Assembly: GCA_037042915.1 (NCBI GenBank)
Contig: CM073199.1
Location: 682,001-746,000, forward strand
From: Auricularia sp. M13
Taxonomy: Eukaryota > Basidiomycota > Agaricomycetes > Auriculariales > Auriculariaceae
DNA: 64,000 nt
Reading direction: 5' to 3'
Of the stretch, positions 45,720-58,531 are shown piece after piece (within the stretch, counting starts at the first letter, position 1; each line of letters opens with the position of its first letter). A program made the translations under genes and the position numbers. The notes under the pieces are model-generated. The model was not told the DNA's origin. It saw nothing but the letters and a program-made list of their open reading frames with translations, and did no database searches.

Positions 45720-46056
45720 TTAGAAAGCTACTACGTAACATGAAGCCTGGGAACTCGCAATGCGTACCTGCGATACACATACAGGTACTTCCACTGCCTG
45801 CAGTGTCGAATCTGCGCAGACCGGGCATTTGACCGATATCAACGCAGGGTGTGGCGAGGACTTTTTGCGTGAGCCGAGAATATGAGCCGTTGCAATCCCT
45901 CTGCCAGTGAGGGAAACGGCGGCGCCTAAATGGGGCACCGTTACGACAGACTTGACGGGAGAAAGCGGCCTCAAAGTCGGACAGATCAGAGCTGCCAGTG
46001 GCGTGGGATGCGTATAGCTGCGCGACGGGCTTCAAGTTTCTGGGTTTGCGAAGCAT
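45720..46056 (-). other. Possible exon fragments with a CxxC motif
   Basis: A minus-strand frame begins MLRKPRNLKPVAQLY at 46056 and runs to SDFEAAFS. A second frame continues SVVTVPHLGAAVSLTGRG and contains KCPVCADSTLQAVEVPVC. They may be 5' parts of the cysteine-rich gene at 44896-45314. The joining structure is not clear, and I would not call a gene without transcripts. Confidence 0.3.
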
Positions 46057-47303
46057 GAGGGGATAGGACGAGGCGTTGGGATGCGGGGATACAGTGGATT
46101 ATATACTCTTGCAGGATTGTATTCCGAGTCGGGACTCGACGTCTTGCATTCTTCTGCGTGCACGCCACTGGTGGCGGACTACCACATCTCAGGATGCCGC
46201 TGAGGCGTATCTGTGAGAAGAGAGGCCTCTGCACAATAGGAGGTCGCGTTCCAAGCTCGTCTGATTGTTTGCTCAGACTCTGAGCCACAACCGCGGCTCA
46301 GCCTCGAAGTTGTGCGAACCTGGACAGAAACAGAAGGACTGACCGCTTCTTGTTGAGGGAAATGCTTCCCGGTGCGCAGTATGCGCCTCGCACTTGTTAC
46401 CGAGGTCGCGGAGATATGTGACAAGCTATTACCTTCGCGCTGCGGCGAGTGGCACCTGAAAGTTGCTGCGGCTACTTGAAGTTGAACCGCGGCCGCCACT
46501 TTGTCTCAGATTTCCAGTCAGCCAGGTACGTAGGCCGTGTATTGATCGATGTGGAACGAACGATGCAGAACTTCGGGACACCATGCTCATCGTAATTCGT
46601 ACGAGCCACCGCGGAATGTTGAAGCATGAGAATGCGCTGAAATGTGAACTTATGTGAACGTACTATTGTCATGCCACAATCCAATGAAGGTTTACATGGG
46701 TCTCGATAGCTCTGCCATCGTGAAAGCTGAAGTGCGAGTTCAGGAGACTTTGCGAGTCGCCCGATTGAGCTCGGATCGAACGTCGTCTCGGCACGATCGT
46801 GCCGGGGCGCCCTGGGCAGAGGGGATTGCTTTGCACGAGGTCACACATTACGTCACAATCATCCTGACGATTGCTCGAGGCATTCCAGGCACTCGCGGTC
46901 GAGGTAGTGCTAAGTCAGTTCAGTTCAGCAGAGAGTGTGGCAAAGAAGACTATTTGGGCTTACCCAATGAAGATGACGTCGTAAAGTCTATTTTTGTGAC
47001 ACTTTGTTGGTCGTCTCAGGAACCGACCAATCAGACGGCCCGGTTCCGTGGAGGATCCTCCGCCAAGTATCCCAGCGCTGTGAGTGGTCAACGCATCTTG
47101 ACCCCTTCGAGCTGAGTAGATTTGTGAGTGTAATAGACTGCGGCTGCGGTGCATGAGCCAGCTGCCTGTAAATACAATTCGAGCCGGGCTTACGCGTAGT
47201 TGCTGGAATGTGAGATGGTGCCGGGCGCCGGAGACACGGGCTTGAAAAGAGTCATTGCTGCGCATCCGGCAGCGGCGAGATCGCTCCTTGGGCAGCTACC
47301 ACG
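46057..47303. other. Upstream of the ABC transporter, no gene recognised
   Basis: A 153-codon plus-strand frame (46654-47115) has no recognised motif. A stretch at 46421-46445 (gacaagctattaccttcgcg) resembles the interior of the 36063 MITE. No TATA box was obvious before the transporter start. Confidence 0.4.
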
Positions 47304-50300
47304 ATGGCCCCGTCCTTTCTGCGCAGGCTATGGCACCCGCAGCCCGCGCCGCCCGCGTTCGGCGACGGCATCGTCATGCCCGACACCACCGCCAACATCT
47401 TCAGCCTCATCACCTTTGCCTGGCTCACCCCGCTGCTCTCCGTCGGCTGGTCGCGCCCGCTGGACGCCAACGGTGAGCCCAGCCAGCCTGCAATCAGTTT
47501 TTTGGGAGCTCAATTATAATTGCAGATTTATGGGACATGGACGAGCGCCGGTCCGCACGCCGCGTCGCGGACGCCGTCGAGGCCCAGTTCTACGAGCGCT
47601 GTCCGCCGTTCAAGCGGCCCCAGCAGTTCCGCCCGCCGGAGCTGCGTTCCGCGCCGCCCGTCACGGCCGACGCGGACGACCATGTCGCAAAGGCCGTCGT
47701 CGAAAAGACAATGTCGAAGCCGAAGCCGAAGAAGTACGACATGAGCCTGTTATGGACGATCAACAGCGGTGCGGATCCTCCGACTCAGAGCTCATATCGA
47801 CTCCCTCGATATTCATGCTTTCCCAGTGTTCTTCTACCGCATATGGGGCTCGGGCTTGTTGCGCGTAACGGCCGACACGCTCAACACCTGCACGCGTATG
47901 TTGTTCATTGCCAGGATCCCAGCGCCAATTCCTCATGTTCGCGTTACAGCACTCGTCTCCAAGCTGCTCATCTCCTACATTACCACGGCCTACTACGCGC
48001 ATCGCAGCCCCCAGGCGGTCGCGGCGGGCATAATCGACGCGCCGCGTAGCCCAGGCTACGGCATCGGTCTGGCGTTTGGCATCTTCGCCATGCAGGAGAC
48101 AGCGAGCATCTGCAACAACATGTTCTTCTACCTCAGGCAAGTCCCAACCTCCCCGCCCCGTCTCACACGCTAAATTCGCGACGAACTCTTGCTCTTTTGC
48201 AGCATGACGCTGGGATTCCTCGTGCGCTCGAGTCTCGTCTCCGCCATTTTCCGCAAGAGTCTCCGGCTCTCTGGCAAGGCGAGGTCCGTAATTATACTCC
48301 TTCCCAATTGGAGGTATACAGTATATAGCAGTTTTTGACGCGACGGACAGACAACACCATTCCACCGGCCAGATCACGACGATGATCTCCGCGGACTGCA
48401 CGCGCCTCGACATCGCGTCGGGCTTCTTCCACCTCGGCTGGAGCGCGCCCATCCAGATCATCATCGGCATGGCACTGCTGTACGCGCACTGTCGACTTAG
48501 TTAACAAGATGGCTGCTCACGCTGAACGCAGCATCAACAACCTAGGCGTGTCCGCGCTGGTCGGTCTGGGCGTCCTGCTCTTCTCGTTCCCATTGGCAAG
48601 TTTCAACTCTTCGATCCTCGACTTTGCAATGTTGTTGACGACGCGCCGCAGCAAGGCCTGCTCGTCTCGCGCATGGTCAACGCGCGCAAGAAGACGCTCG
48701 CTATGACGGACAAGCGCGTGCGGCTGCTGCAGGAGGTGCTGCAGGGCATCCGGCTGCTCCTCCTCTTCGTGCGTCTCAACTCACTCCCCGTCCTATTCCC
48801 CCCAAATCTAACGCTCCGTACTTTAGCACTGGCAGGGGCACTACATGGAGCGCATCATCGGCATGCGGCGCGACGAGCTGAAGAACGTGCGCCGCTTCGC
48901 GACGCTGCGCGGCATGCTCACGGCCTTCACGGCCTTCGTGCCCATCCTCGCCGCCACGCTCACCTACATCACCTACTCGCTCACCGGCCACGCGCTCGAC
49001 CCCGCGACCATCTTCAGCAGTCTGCAGCTGTTCAACATCATCCGCGTATGCTTTTCGCATTTCGCTTTTCGCTTTTGGCGGCTGACTGAGTTTCGTGTTT
49101 GTGTTTGCATGCTGATAGGCGCCGTTGTTCTTCTTCCCGCTTGTGTGCGTGCTGTTCTGCTCCGAGGATAACTTCATGAGGCTGACGATGTTTAATTTAG
49201 GGCTGCTGCGGTACGCATTGCATTGCTTACAATACCTACTGAGGAAGATCTCCGAGGGACTAAGATTGGATTGATTACAGTGCAGCGACGGCTACGTCAG
49301 TCTGCAGCGCATCGCGAAGATGCTCATGGCGGACGAGCTGGAGGACGTGTACACCATCCTCGGCGGCGACAAGTCAGAGAAGCACTCCGACAAGGAGGAG
49401 GAGTCAAAGGACGACGTGACGCTCGCCAAGGAGGGCACGGACGCGCCGCCCGCGGTCGTCGTGCGCGGCTCGTTCACGTGGGAGAAGGGCGGGAAGCTCA
49501 ACCCCGCGACCAAGAGCAAGAAGAAGGACAAGGAGGAGGCGGCGGAGGACGAGAAGCTGAGCAAGGCCGAGCGCAAGGCGCGCGCGGCGCAGGCGAAGGC
49601 GAAGGCGCAGGAGGAGAAGGCGAAGGCGAAGAAGGAGAACGAGGAGTGGAAGAAGACGCTCAAGGCGTGGAGCAAGGGCATACCGACCACCGACGACGAG
49701 CCCGATAAGGGCCCCGCGCCGTTCGAGCTCAAGGATGTCGACCTCACGGTGCCCGAGGGCAGCTTTGTGGCTATTGTCGGCCGCGTTGCTAGTGGCAAGT
49801 CTTCGTTGCTCCAGGCGCTGACGGGCGATATGCGCCGCACGAGCGGGAATGTCGTCTTCGGCGGTACCGTGTCGTATGCGCCGCAGGCGCCTTGGATCCA
49901 GGTCCGTTCGCATGCACAACTTCGCTGGAGCCTCCCACGCTGATGTCGCGGCTGTAGAATCTCTCGATGCGCGACAACATCCTGTTCGGCAACCCGTACG
50001 ACGAGCAGCGCTTCCGCGAGGTGCTCTTCGCGTGCGCGCTCGAGCGCGACATCGAGATCCTCCCGGACGGCGTCCAGACGGAGATCGGCGAGCGCGGCGT
50101 CACGCTCAGCGGCGGGCAGAAGGCGCGCATCAACCTCGCGCGCGTCGCGTACCACAACAGCGACATCGCGCTCATCGACGACCCGCTCTCCGCCGTCGAC
50201 TCGCACGTCGCGAAGCACATCCTCGAGCACTGTCTCCTCAGCGGGCCCCTCGCCAAGAAGACCCGCATCCGTAAGCGATTTCTCCCTCGCCTGCATACGG

Positions 50301-53097
50301 TCGTTGGCGCGTATGCTGATTGATTGCGTTTTTTGTTTTTTGCTCAGTTGTCACGCATCAGCTCTATGTCCTGCCGTACGTCGATGAGGTGGTCTTCATG
50401 GACAACGGCAAGATCGTCGAGAAGGGCACCTACCACGACCTTGTCGCGCGCGGTGGCGACTTCGCGAAACTCATCGAGGAGTACGGCGCCGAGGACGCGC
50501 ACGGCTCCGACGTGGCGAAGAACGACGACGAAGGCGCTACCAAGGCTGAAGATAAGAAGGACCCCCACGACGCGCCGACGAAGCTTGTCACGGGCGACGA
50601 GCGTGAGACTGGTGCTGTCTCGGGGTGTGTTGTCTCAATTTCTACTTGTTCGATGAGCGGCATTCTGATCGTATCTCCAGCGCGTCTTACCTGAGCTATG
50701 CGCGCGCAGCGGGAGGCGTGCGATGGGTGGTGCTGTTGATGGTGTGGCTCGCCATGGCGCAGGTGGCGCAGGTCGCGAGCACGCTCGTCCTCGGATTCTG
50801 GACGGAGAGCTCCATCCCGGGCTTTGGCAGCGGCGCCTACATGGGGCTTTACGCGTGCGTCGCCGTGGGCTTTTCAACTTCTTCAGCCCGTCTGACCAAC
50901 GTCGCAGCGGAATGGGCGTCGGTACCGCCGTGTTCACCTTCGTCGCCGCCTTCGCCTTCGCCCAAGCAGGTTTCAACGCGTCCTTGAATCTTTTCAGAGA
51001 CGCACTCAAGGCTGTCATGCGCGCTCCGCTCGCATGGCACGAGATGACGCCCACTGGCGCGATCATGAACCGCTTGAGCAAGGACATCGATACGCTCGAC
51101 TCCATGTTGCCTCAAGCCTGGTTCCAGCTTTTGAACAACGGCGCGACTATCATTGGAACCATTGGCCTGGTGTTCTATTCGTACGCTTGGTTGGGAATCA
51201 GTCAGTCCATTGCTGCTTCTGCATGGTCGTATGCTGACGCCCTTGTCAGTGTTCCCGCCGCTAATTTTCGGTCCGTGGACTTGGTTACTCGTGGTCACTA
51301 AGCTGATCGTACTCGCGCAGTGTACTGGATTTTCCTCGCCTTCTATCGGTATGTCGCGTCCGCTCGTCAAGCGTCCTAGTCTTATAAGATATATAGGCGA
51401 ACGAGCATAGAGGCCAAGCGTCTGGACTCAATTTTGCGCACTGTGCTCTACGCCGGCTTTTCGGAGGCCTTGAACGGCATGGGCACAATTCGGGCGTATC
51501 GAGCGGAGACTCGTTTCATCAGGGAGAGCGAGAAGCGCCTGGATTCCGAAAACAGGGTGCGCATGTCTGCCGTTCGTTCAGGGCATGGACTGACAATGCT
51601 ATCTAGTCGTATTTCATCACGATCGTCGTTCAGGTTTGTCTGCACGGCTCTACGCCGTCCGCTCATGCTGACGTTACGGTAGCGCTGGCTTGGTGTCCGC
51701 ATGGACATTCTGAGCAATCTCTTGGTCCTCTCCATTGGTCTTATCGGGGTTGGCCTCCGCAACAGCACGAACCCTTCCAAGATCGGTATCGTCTTGACAT
51801 ATGTGCTCAGCGTCGTAAGTGTTATACTGTGCCATTGCTGGACTGCATCTCAGAACCACGCAGACGCAAGTTATGGGTCAGACCATATCGATGCTCGCGC
51901 AAGTGGAGCAGAACATGAACACGTGCGGGAAGCGTCTCTTGTAGATTGTACACTTTCTGACGGCTTTCCAGCGTCGAGCGTATCGTCGCCTACTGCGACC
52001 TTGAGCCCGAGCCTCCCGAGTCCCAGCCTACAGATCCTCCCGCCTCGGAGTGGCCGACCGCGGGCGCTATCAAGTTCGACAAAGTCTGTTTGCGCTATCG
52101 CCCTCATCTTCCCCTGGCGCTCGACAACGTCTCATTTGAAGTAAAACCCGGAGAGCGCGTGGGTATCGTGGGCCGGACCGGCGCGGGGAAGAGTACCATC
52201 CTGGGCACGCTTTTCCGTACTGGCCCGCTCGAGAGTGGCAGGATTCTTATCGACGGCCTCGACATTGGGACGCTCGGTTTGGCAAGACTTCGTGAAGCGC
52301 TTTCGATCATCCCGCAGGATGCCGTTCTTTTCGTAAGTCTCCTTCCTGTTGATACCAGAAATTCGCTCACCCATGTTCACAGGAAGGGACGCTGCGCACG
52401 AACATCGATCCGAAGGGCCAGCGCTCGGATGCCGAATTGCACGATGCCTTGCGCCGCGTTGGCCTCGTCAATGACGCGGAAGACAAGAACGCCGGCCCGG
52501 GCAAGTTTGACCTGGATCGCGAGGTCCGCGACGATTCCTTCTCGGCAGGCGAGAAGCAGCTCCTTGCGCTGTGCCGTGCTCTTGTTCGGACCGAAAGCAA
52601 AATCCTGGGTACGTCGCTTCTATATCTCGCTATTAACTATCCGCCTAACATATCCATAGTGCTTGACGAAGCAACGTCGAGTGTTGGTTAGTTCTTCTTG
52701 TTCGTGGAGGAACTCGTTGCTGATTTCGACGGCAGATGTGGCCACGGACGCGACTATCCAGATGATGATCCAGCAAGACTTCAGACATAAAACACTTTTG
52801 TGCATTGCTCACCGTCGTACGTCGCTTGTTCTGTTCTCCGACCGCCGATTGACGTCTTGTGGCAGTCAACACCATCGTGTATTACGACCGCGTCCTTGTC
52901 ATGGACCAAGGTCACGTTGCTGAATACGACACTCCACTCAATCTGTTCGACAAAGGCGGTGAGTATCGGACAGAAACGGTCCTTATAATTATTCTGATGT
53001 CCTCTCAGGTATTTTCCGATCGTTGTGCGACCAAGCGTCGTTAACGCGCGAAGACATTGTGCGCATTAGAGCATCTGCGTTCGTCAAGGAAGAGTAG
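47304..53097 (+). CDS. ABCC/MRP-family transporter (YOR1-like)
   Basis: A full-length ABC exporter, TMD1-NBD1-TMD2-NBD2, without the N-terminal TMD0 of longer MRPs. About 27 short introns; I followed the frame through all of them without a break. TMD1 starts after [21 protein letters not shown] Lys/Glu/Ala-rich probable coiled coil (about 49500-49670) lies between TMD1 and NBD1. NBD1: Walker [10 protein letters not shown], signature LSGGQKAR, Walker [12 protein letters not shown] with Asp in place of the usual catalytic Glu, typical of ABCC. NBD2: Walker [10 protein letters not shown], signature FSAGEKQ, Walker [11 protein letters not shown] with Glu present. Two introns (48137 and 48596) start with GCAAGT. 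Likely plasma-membrane efflux of organic anions or xenobiotics, as for YOR1; the substrate is unknown. Confidence 0.93.
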
Positions 53098-53505
53098 AAG
53101 GATTTTGCTTTGCTATCTGTGGATATCATCGTAATGTATCGCTGCATCGTAATGGAGATCTATAATAGATGAAACACGATCCTTTGTTTCCGTAGTGTTG
53201 AACTGTCTCGCGGCCGTACCACGCGGTCTTTTGCCACTACCTCTAGCGCAAGTGCATACAACTACGCTCGGGGTTGAACGCAAACTCGCACTTGTCTGCG
53301 CTTGCCACTCAAATCGCAAGCCCCATACGGACCGCTTTTGCGTTTCCCGCAACTTGCAACTGACTGTTAGGCAAAGCTTCAAATTTACATCCAGTCATAT
53401 TGTATTAATTGTATTAACGGCGTGAAAACGAGGGATTGATCAGAAATGAGTGAGTTGTCCGTCCATTCTGTCCATCAGGTGTCTCGATCTCCGTCGAGAA
53501 ACGAA
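53098..53505. other. Convergent intergenic region
   Basis: Lies between the 3' ends of the ABC transporter and subtilase copy 3. AT-rich with an 'attgtattaattgtatt' stretch near 53400 that may serve 3'-end formation. No gene seen. Confidence 0.5.
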
Positions 53506-56500
53506 TTATGCCTCCAGAATGCCAACTTGCTGGCTCACGTAGACATCATAGTCTGAAGCCTTAGCGGGATCACCAGAAATCCGCAGAGCGCGAAGTAGCA
53601 GTTTGTACTGCCCGAACGGAATCTGCGAACCGTTCGCAAACTGCGTGGGGAATTTCATGAAAACGAAGTTCAGCCCACGCTGGAATTGGCCGCCACGGGG
53701 GATATCGTGCCATTCAGCGATGGGTCCGAGCGTTGGGATTGTCGCGGGCTTCACGGATTTGTGACCAGGAGTCTCCGGCAGCCACGATGACCATTCGAAG
53801 CCACGCTTCGTCTGTGAGGCGTCGAGCGGATCTGGTATTGTAGAGCGGACGTCGGTGCCGGGGTCGATCAGGTCGAGGGTGACGTGGCGCGAACCTTGCG
53901 CCATGCTGAAATGACCAGGCGGCTTTATAAGTCGAACTGTTAGAGTGGCAACGAAACGGGACGCACGAAAAGTAAAAGTTGGGAAGCGTGGCCAGCGTGT
54001 AGTTCCGTGGACCGCGTTGAGCACCGTGGTCGTTGCGTCCGACTGGGACGACGGCGGGAATCCCGCCGTCCTCCGGAACAATCAACTGGTTACTCGTGCT
54101 AATGGTCTGGGCGTCGTGGAGCGAACCCGCAATCCCCATGTACGACACCTTGACCTGATCGCCTAACGTGCCAGAAATCGCAATCGACCCAGAAACGATG
54201 GGGAGGAGCTTGGGATCCACATCCTTTGGCGGTTGAATCGTCGCAGTGACGGTGGCAGACTGTCCTGGAGGAATCGTCACGCTCGTTTGACTGAGCTTGA
54301 CACTCGCTGGTGCATTCGTTTGCTTGATGTTAGGATCAAAGAGATAGTTGATCTTGGACTTCGTCGGAGATGGACGTCAGGGTTGCGCAACACGAAGGAA
54401 CGCAGGACGTACAGAGTCGAGACTGATGAGAGTAGCTGCCGGCACATGAGAGAGCGTGTACGACTGTTTCTCCTTTCCGAGATTATGGATGGTGATCTTA
54501 TGCCTGCAAAACTGGTCGATTGTGGGCACGTGTGTCGTCAAATCACGACTTACGAGCTCTTCCAGTGAGCTGTGTCGTTGAGAAGGAGTTCGGCAGGAGA
54601 TGCCTCCGTCTTGGCGTTAAGCGCATTGAACACGTCCAACAGGCCTGCTCCGGCGTGAGCGAGGGTTTCTGGAAGGGAATCTTTGTCTTTCGATGCAGGT
54701 ATGCCTTTGGATGTTGTCTGTAGAATGGACCGAACATTCTTCGCCACATTCTTGCCCTTCACTTGAAGCAGCAGCGCGGCAGCACCTGCAGTCTAGAAAC
54801 AGGCTCGAGTTGAGAGCAACAGCCATTCTTTGCGGTGTGGGACGTACGTAGGGAGCAGACATGGACGTTCCACTATCGATTGCCCATGCGCCGTCATCAA
54901 CGATCCAGGTGCTCAAGATGTTCCCTACGCCGCAATGAGTACCAAAGAGGCATTTCGATAAATGCTCTCACCACCGGGAGCGGAGATCGACGGCTTGAAG
55001 AAAACCTCGTTACTCGGGCCATATGACGAGAAGTAAGAGACAAGTCCGCCATCCTCGTCCGGGACATCTACGCCGGCAGCTGTTTGAGGGAACGTAACGG
55101 TGATAGGAGTTCCTTTCGCAGCCTCGGCGATTAACTAGGGCGTTCGGTTGTGCTTGATGAGAATGAGGTGTTGCGGGGCATGCGAAAGTACGTACGAAGT
55201 CCGCGTCCGACTCAACCAATAGTCGAACGGTGTATGAAAAACTAGCACGGTAAGTAGGATCCTGACTATAAGCGAGTGAGCCAGGTATTCAGACCAAGTT
55301 GACCCTTATGCGCACGCGTAGAATATAACGACGCTCGCATTCTAAAGTGAATAATTTATTGAGGGTAAGATTCAACGATTGGGTAATGGCCGCGCACCGC
55401 ATTCAGCAGATTCGATATCTGCGTCTCCTGTACGATCGCACATAGGCAACGTCAGTAAAACCACAGCCAGAAATGTGGAGACGTACGGAGTCGCACTGGT
55501 TAGCTGCACGCAAGATGACAGCATGTCCGGACAGGTCCACGTTGAGAGGTTCGCAAGCCGTGTCATCGGAGTCTACAAGGTGGTTTTAGCAGCGAACAAG
55601 CATGTAGCCGATAGCGACGCACCGGGATCGGCAGAAAGAGCTATGAGAGTGAACGGAGTCTCGTCGATGGGGAGCGCTTGTCCTTGACGTCCGGCGTAAG
55701 AGGCGATTGCGTAAGGCTTGAAGGCGTAGAAGAATTCGAATGAGTTTGGTAAATGCCTAGTGGCAGGCAAACGTACGATTGGCGCGTGCTCAAGGCTTGT
55801 CACAAGAGTAGGACTATACACCTTGAGACTGAATAGCAGAGCAGCAGTCAGCGACAAAGGAGGCCGCGGAAAAAGTACTGACTTTTGCACAGATGCAACG
55901 GAAATAACATGCTCCCCTGTCGCAGGAGACGCTATGAAGTTCGCGCCCGACTGACCGTCGTTGCCAGCTGAAACAGTGACAACACGGCCTTGCTCGGCGA
56001 TACGGCTTGCAACGACGGAAATGGTCGGACTGGCCCATCCGTTGCCGTCGCCAAAGCTCATGGTCAGGATATCAGCTCCCTCATCGTAAGCGCGGAGCAT
56101 AGCGTCCGTGTACACGTCGTCACTGCCTATTCCCCAGCAGCTGAAGACGCGGTACGCCAAAATGGTGGCGTCATATGCGACGCCGGAGACGTTGTACTCG
56201 TTCCCGGGGTTCATGCCGACAATGCCCGCGACATGAGTGCCGTGGCCGATGCAAGTGTCCATCGGGTCGGAGTCGGGTTCCAGTCCGTCAAAGCCGGTAT
56301 AATCGTCTCCTACGAGGTCCCATCCGCCTTGAAGAAATAGTTATGAGCGATCATATCTTCCGGAGATTTGAACATAGGACTGACCTGCGACCTTGTTTCC
56401 GGGTCCGAACTTGCCACCCAAGTTCGGATGTGTGTAGTCTATACCAGAGTCTATGCTTTTGGTGGTTCAAGACGCGGTCCAGGCGATGGAGAAATGCGTA

Positions 56501-57224
56501 CACAGCGACCTTGATCCCCTGTCCGGTGATGCCCTGGGCATGGAGACGATCCACACCCTGAGTGCAGCAGTAAGAAAATGCGCTCAGAGCTGTTGAGAGC
56601 ACTCGCCGTCATGTAGTGCACGCTTTGACCCAAGGGAATGTCGTCGTCGCTGGCATCGGAAATAACGCGATGCGCAATTGGACTGCAGAGCTAAGCAGCC
56701 GTTTAAAGAGTAAAATTCCCATACCTTGGGGCGCGAAGAATTCTGATAGGTCGGACAGCAATGACGTTCGGTATGGATGCGAGGCCGACAAGATCCTCCG
56801 GTGTCTATCGCGATGAGACATTACCTATCATCTAAGCCAAAGAGTTGAGCGCTCACATGAAGCTGGACAGCAATGCCATTGAATAACGGTGAGTCGTACT
56901 TCTTCCGGGCCGTGAACTGCCCAGCAGCGCGCTTGTCGAGCTCGTTCAGAAAATCTGCGTGGGTCTGCTCGGCCGAATATACGTAAGCGCCTGGTTCAGG
57001 CAGGTAAGAGTCTGACCGTACATCCACGGCACGCTTTGTCGGCGACGACGAGAGCTCAACAATAAACCCGCCTGGGATGGTGTCGTTATTTCTGCACCAT
57101 CTGTAAGTAAGCGCGATGTCGAATTGAGTACCAGAGCGCACCCGCGAGGATCTGCAGTGGTGTACGCGCCCCGCGCGGCGCTGGCTGTCAGGAAAGCCCC
57201 TACCGCGACCGCTAGCAAGCGCAT
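53506..57224 (-). CDS. Subtilisin-like serine protease (S8), copy 3
   Basis: Same architecture as the 36818-40560 protease but clearly more diverged. Signal peptide MRLLAVAVGAFLTASAARG, propeptide (GGFIVELSSSPTKRAVD), catalytic Asp in IDSGIDYTHP, His in GHGTHVAGIVG, oxyanion Asn in SAGNDGQSG, nucleophile in SGTSMSAPY, then the Fn3-like C-terminal domain ending ...YVSQQVGILEA. Many short introns sit at positions shared with the other copies. One (56558-56606) begins GCGAGT, another GC-AG intron. I found no frameshift in the parts I followed. A TATAAAG box at 57275-57281 supports the start. Secreted endopeptidase, probably extracellular protein breakdown. It may be the parental or older copy, given its divergence. 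Confidence 0.86.
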
Positions 57225-57274
57225 GGGTGAAGATCAGGATGCACGGCAGATGCGCATCATCTGCCAGTCTGGGC

Positions 57275-57281
57275 CTTTATA
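57275..57281 (-). promoter_or_regulatory. TATA box of subtilase copy 3
   Basis: TATAAAG on the minus strand, 51 bp before the ATG at 57224. Confidence 0.6.
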
Positions 57282-57343
57282 CGCTGATCCTGTTTGGATA
57301 TCAGGCTGACCTTTTTCCGTCGGAGGTATTAAGGAGGTTTGAC

Positions 57344-58350
57344 CAAGGGTCCCTCGTCGGCAAACTCCGATATCACGAGGCCGGGGGGGAGGGGGGTAGG
57401 ATGCTGTGGAAAAGGGTCAAGTTAAAAACATTGTTTTTAACAGGCTGTTTAAAACACGTTTAAAACACCTAGCGGCCGCTGAAAACATGTTTTTAACTCA
57501 GTATGTACATATCATTAAGCTGGGATGCTGCATGAGACCACTCAATGTGCGGTCTAATACATGTTTTCCCACATGTTTTGACTTCATTCAGTCTTCCAAC
57601 ACCGTCTGTGATTACTCAGCAGCTGGATACACCTCAGACTGGGGGTGAGGGGTGAGATTTAGCCACGGACACTGAGAGTGGCATTCCAAACCCTCAACTA
57701 TCACTTTCTGCACACTGTGTGGTCGAAAAATCGCAGCTGGATAACATACAGACAGTCTCAGCTTTCAGCTGCTGATTGTACTGTCTATATATAGCACATA
57801 TGTTGTTAACAGTGTTTTTAACGGCCTGTTTTAAACACATTGTGTTTTAAACTCGTTAAAAAGTCCTGGCGACTTTTTAACAGCATCCTAGAGGGGGGTC
57901 CATTTGAGAGCTTATGAGAATTTTTTAAGGCAAGAATTTTGGTGAAAATCTGAGTGAATGCACTTGATCTTGGCTCAGAAATCCTGTTTTTGAGCACTAG
58001 AGTCATTTACAGGCAGTCCTAAAGCCATTGCATCATTCATGAGCCATAAAAGCCGAAAAGCACCTGAGGTTGGTGTTTGTGTGATCGGGTGGTGCTCCGG
58101 AAGCATTTAGGCTGATTGGTTCCGGCTACTTGTAGTGGTATTAGTAGTAGTAGTGATGGACCTCTACAGAGCACAAATTGAGCAGTAACATACCATTCTG
58201 ACGATTTTTCAATGAGAAATTTGCTTCCATATGGCGTTTGGCTCGGGATGACTAAGCACCGGAAGCAAATAGGGGGGGAGGGGGTCCATTTCAGGTCCTT
58301 ATGAGAATTTTTGGCCCTGTGTTCCGAATTTTTTTTTCGAGGGACCCTTG
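57344..58350. mobile_element. hAT-like MITE carrying a nested MITE
   Basis: Perfect 13-bp terminal inverted repeats, CAAGGGTCCCTCG at 57344-57356 and its complement at 58338-58350. They are flanked by an exact 8-bp target duplication GGTTTGAC (57336-57343 and 58351-58358), the size made by hAT transposases. Without the insert at 57397-57890 and its extra duplication the element is about 505 bp. It has a subterminal repeat (gggggtccattt...ttatgagaattttt) near both 57893 and 58268. No coding frame, so non-autonomous. Confidence 0.82.
57397..57890. mobile_element. AT-rich hAT-like MITE nested in another MITE
   Basis: 494 bp with inverted termini TAGGATGCTGT (57397-57407) and ACAGCATCCTA (57880-57890). 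The flanking 8-bp duplication GAGGGGGG (57389-57396 and 57891-57898) is exact. The interior is AT-rich with repeated TTTTAAAC-like motifs (for example 57430-57475 and 57815-57860) that could pair, unlike the GC-rich surroundings. No coding frame. A second copy of one end lies at 21040-21084. Confidence 0.82.
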
Positions 58351-58531
58351 GGTTTGACAGAATTTGACGACGCAGCCGCAGCCGTCGCCGAGACTCGGCT
58401 AGAGACGCTTATGTAAGCTTTCGATTGGACGACAGTGCGAGTTTAATAAACACCAAGCAGCAACACCCACGAACTGGGGGATTGAAAGTGGAAAGATACT
58501 TGAGGCGAGGACCGTGACTAGTTTTATATAA

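Noticed and set aside
49292-50296. 334-codon minus-strand frame across NBD1
   Set aside because: Antisense shadow of the ABC transporter; the plus-strand exons carry all domain motifs.
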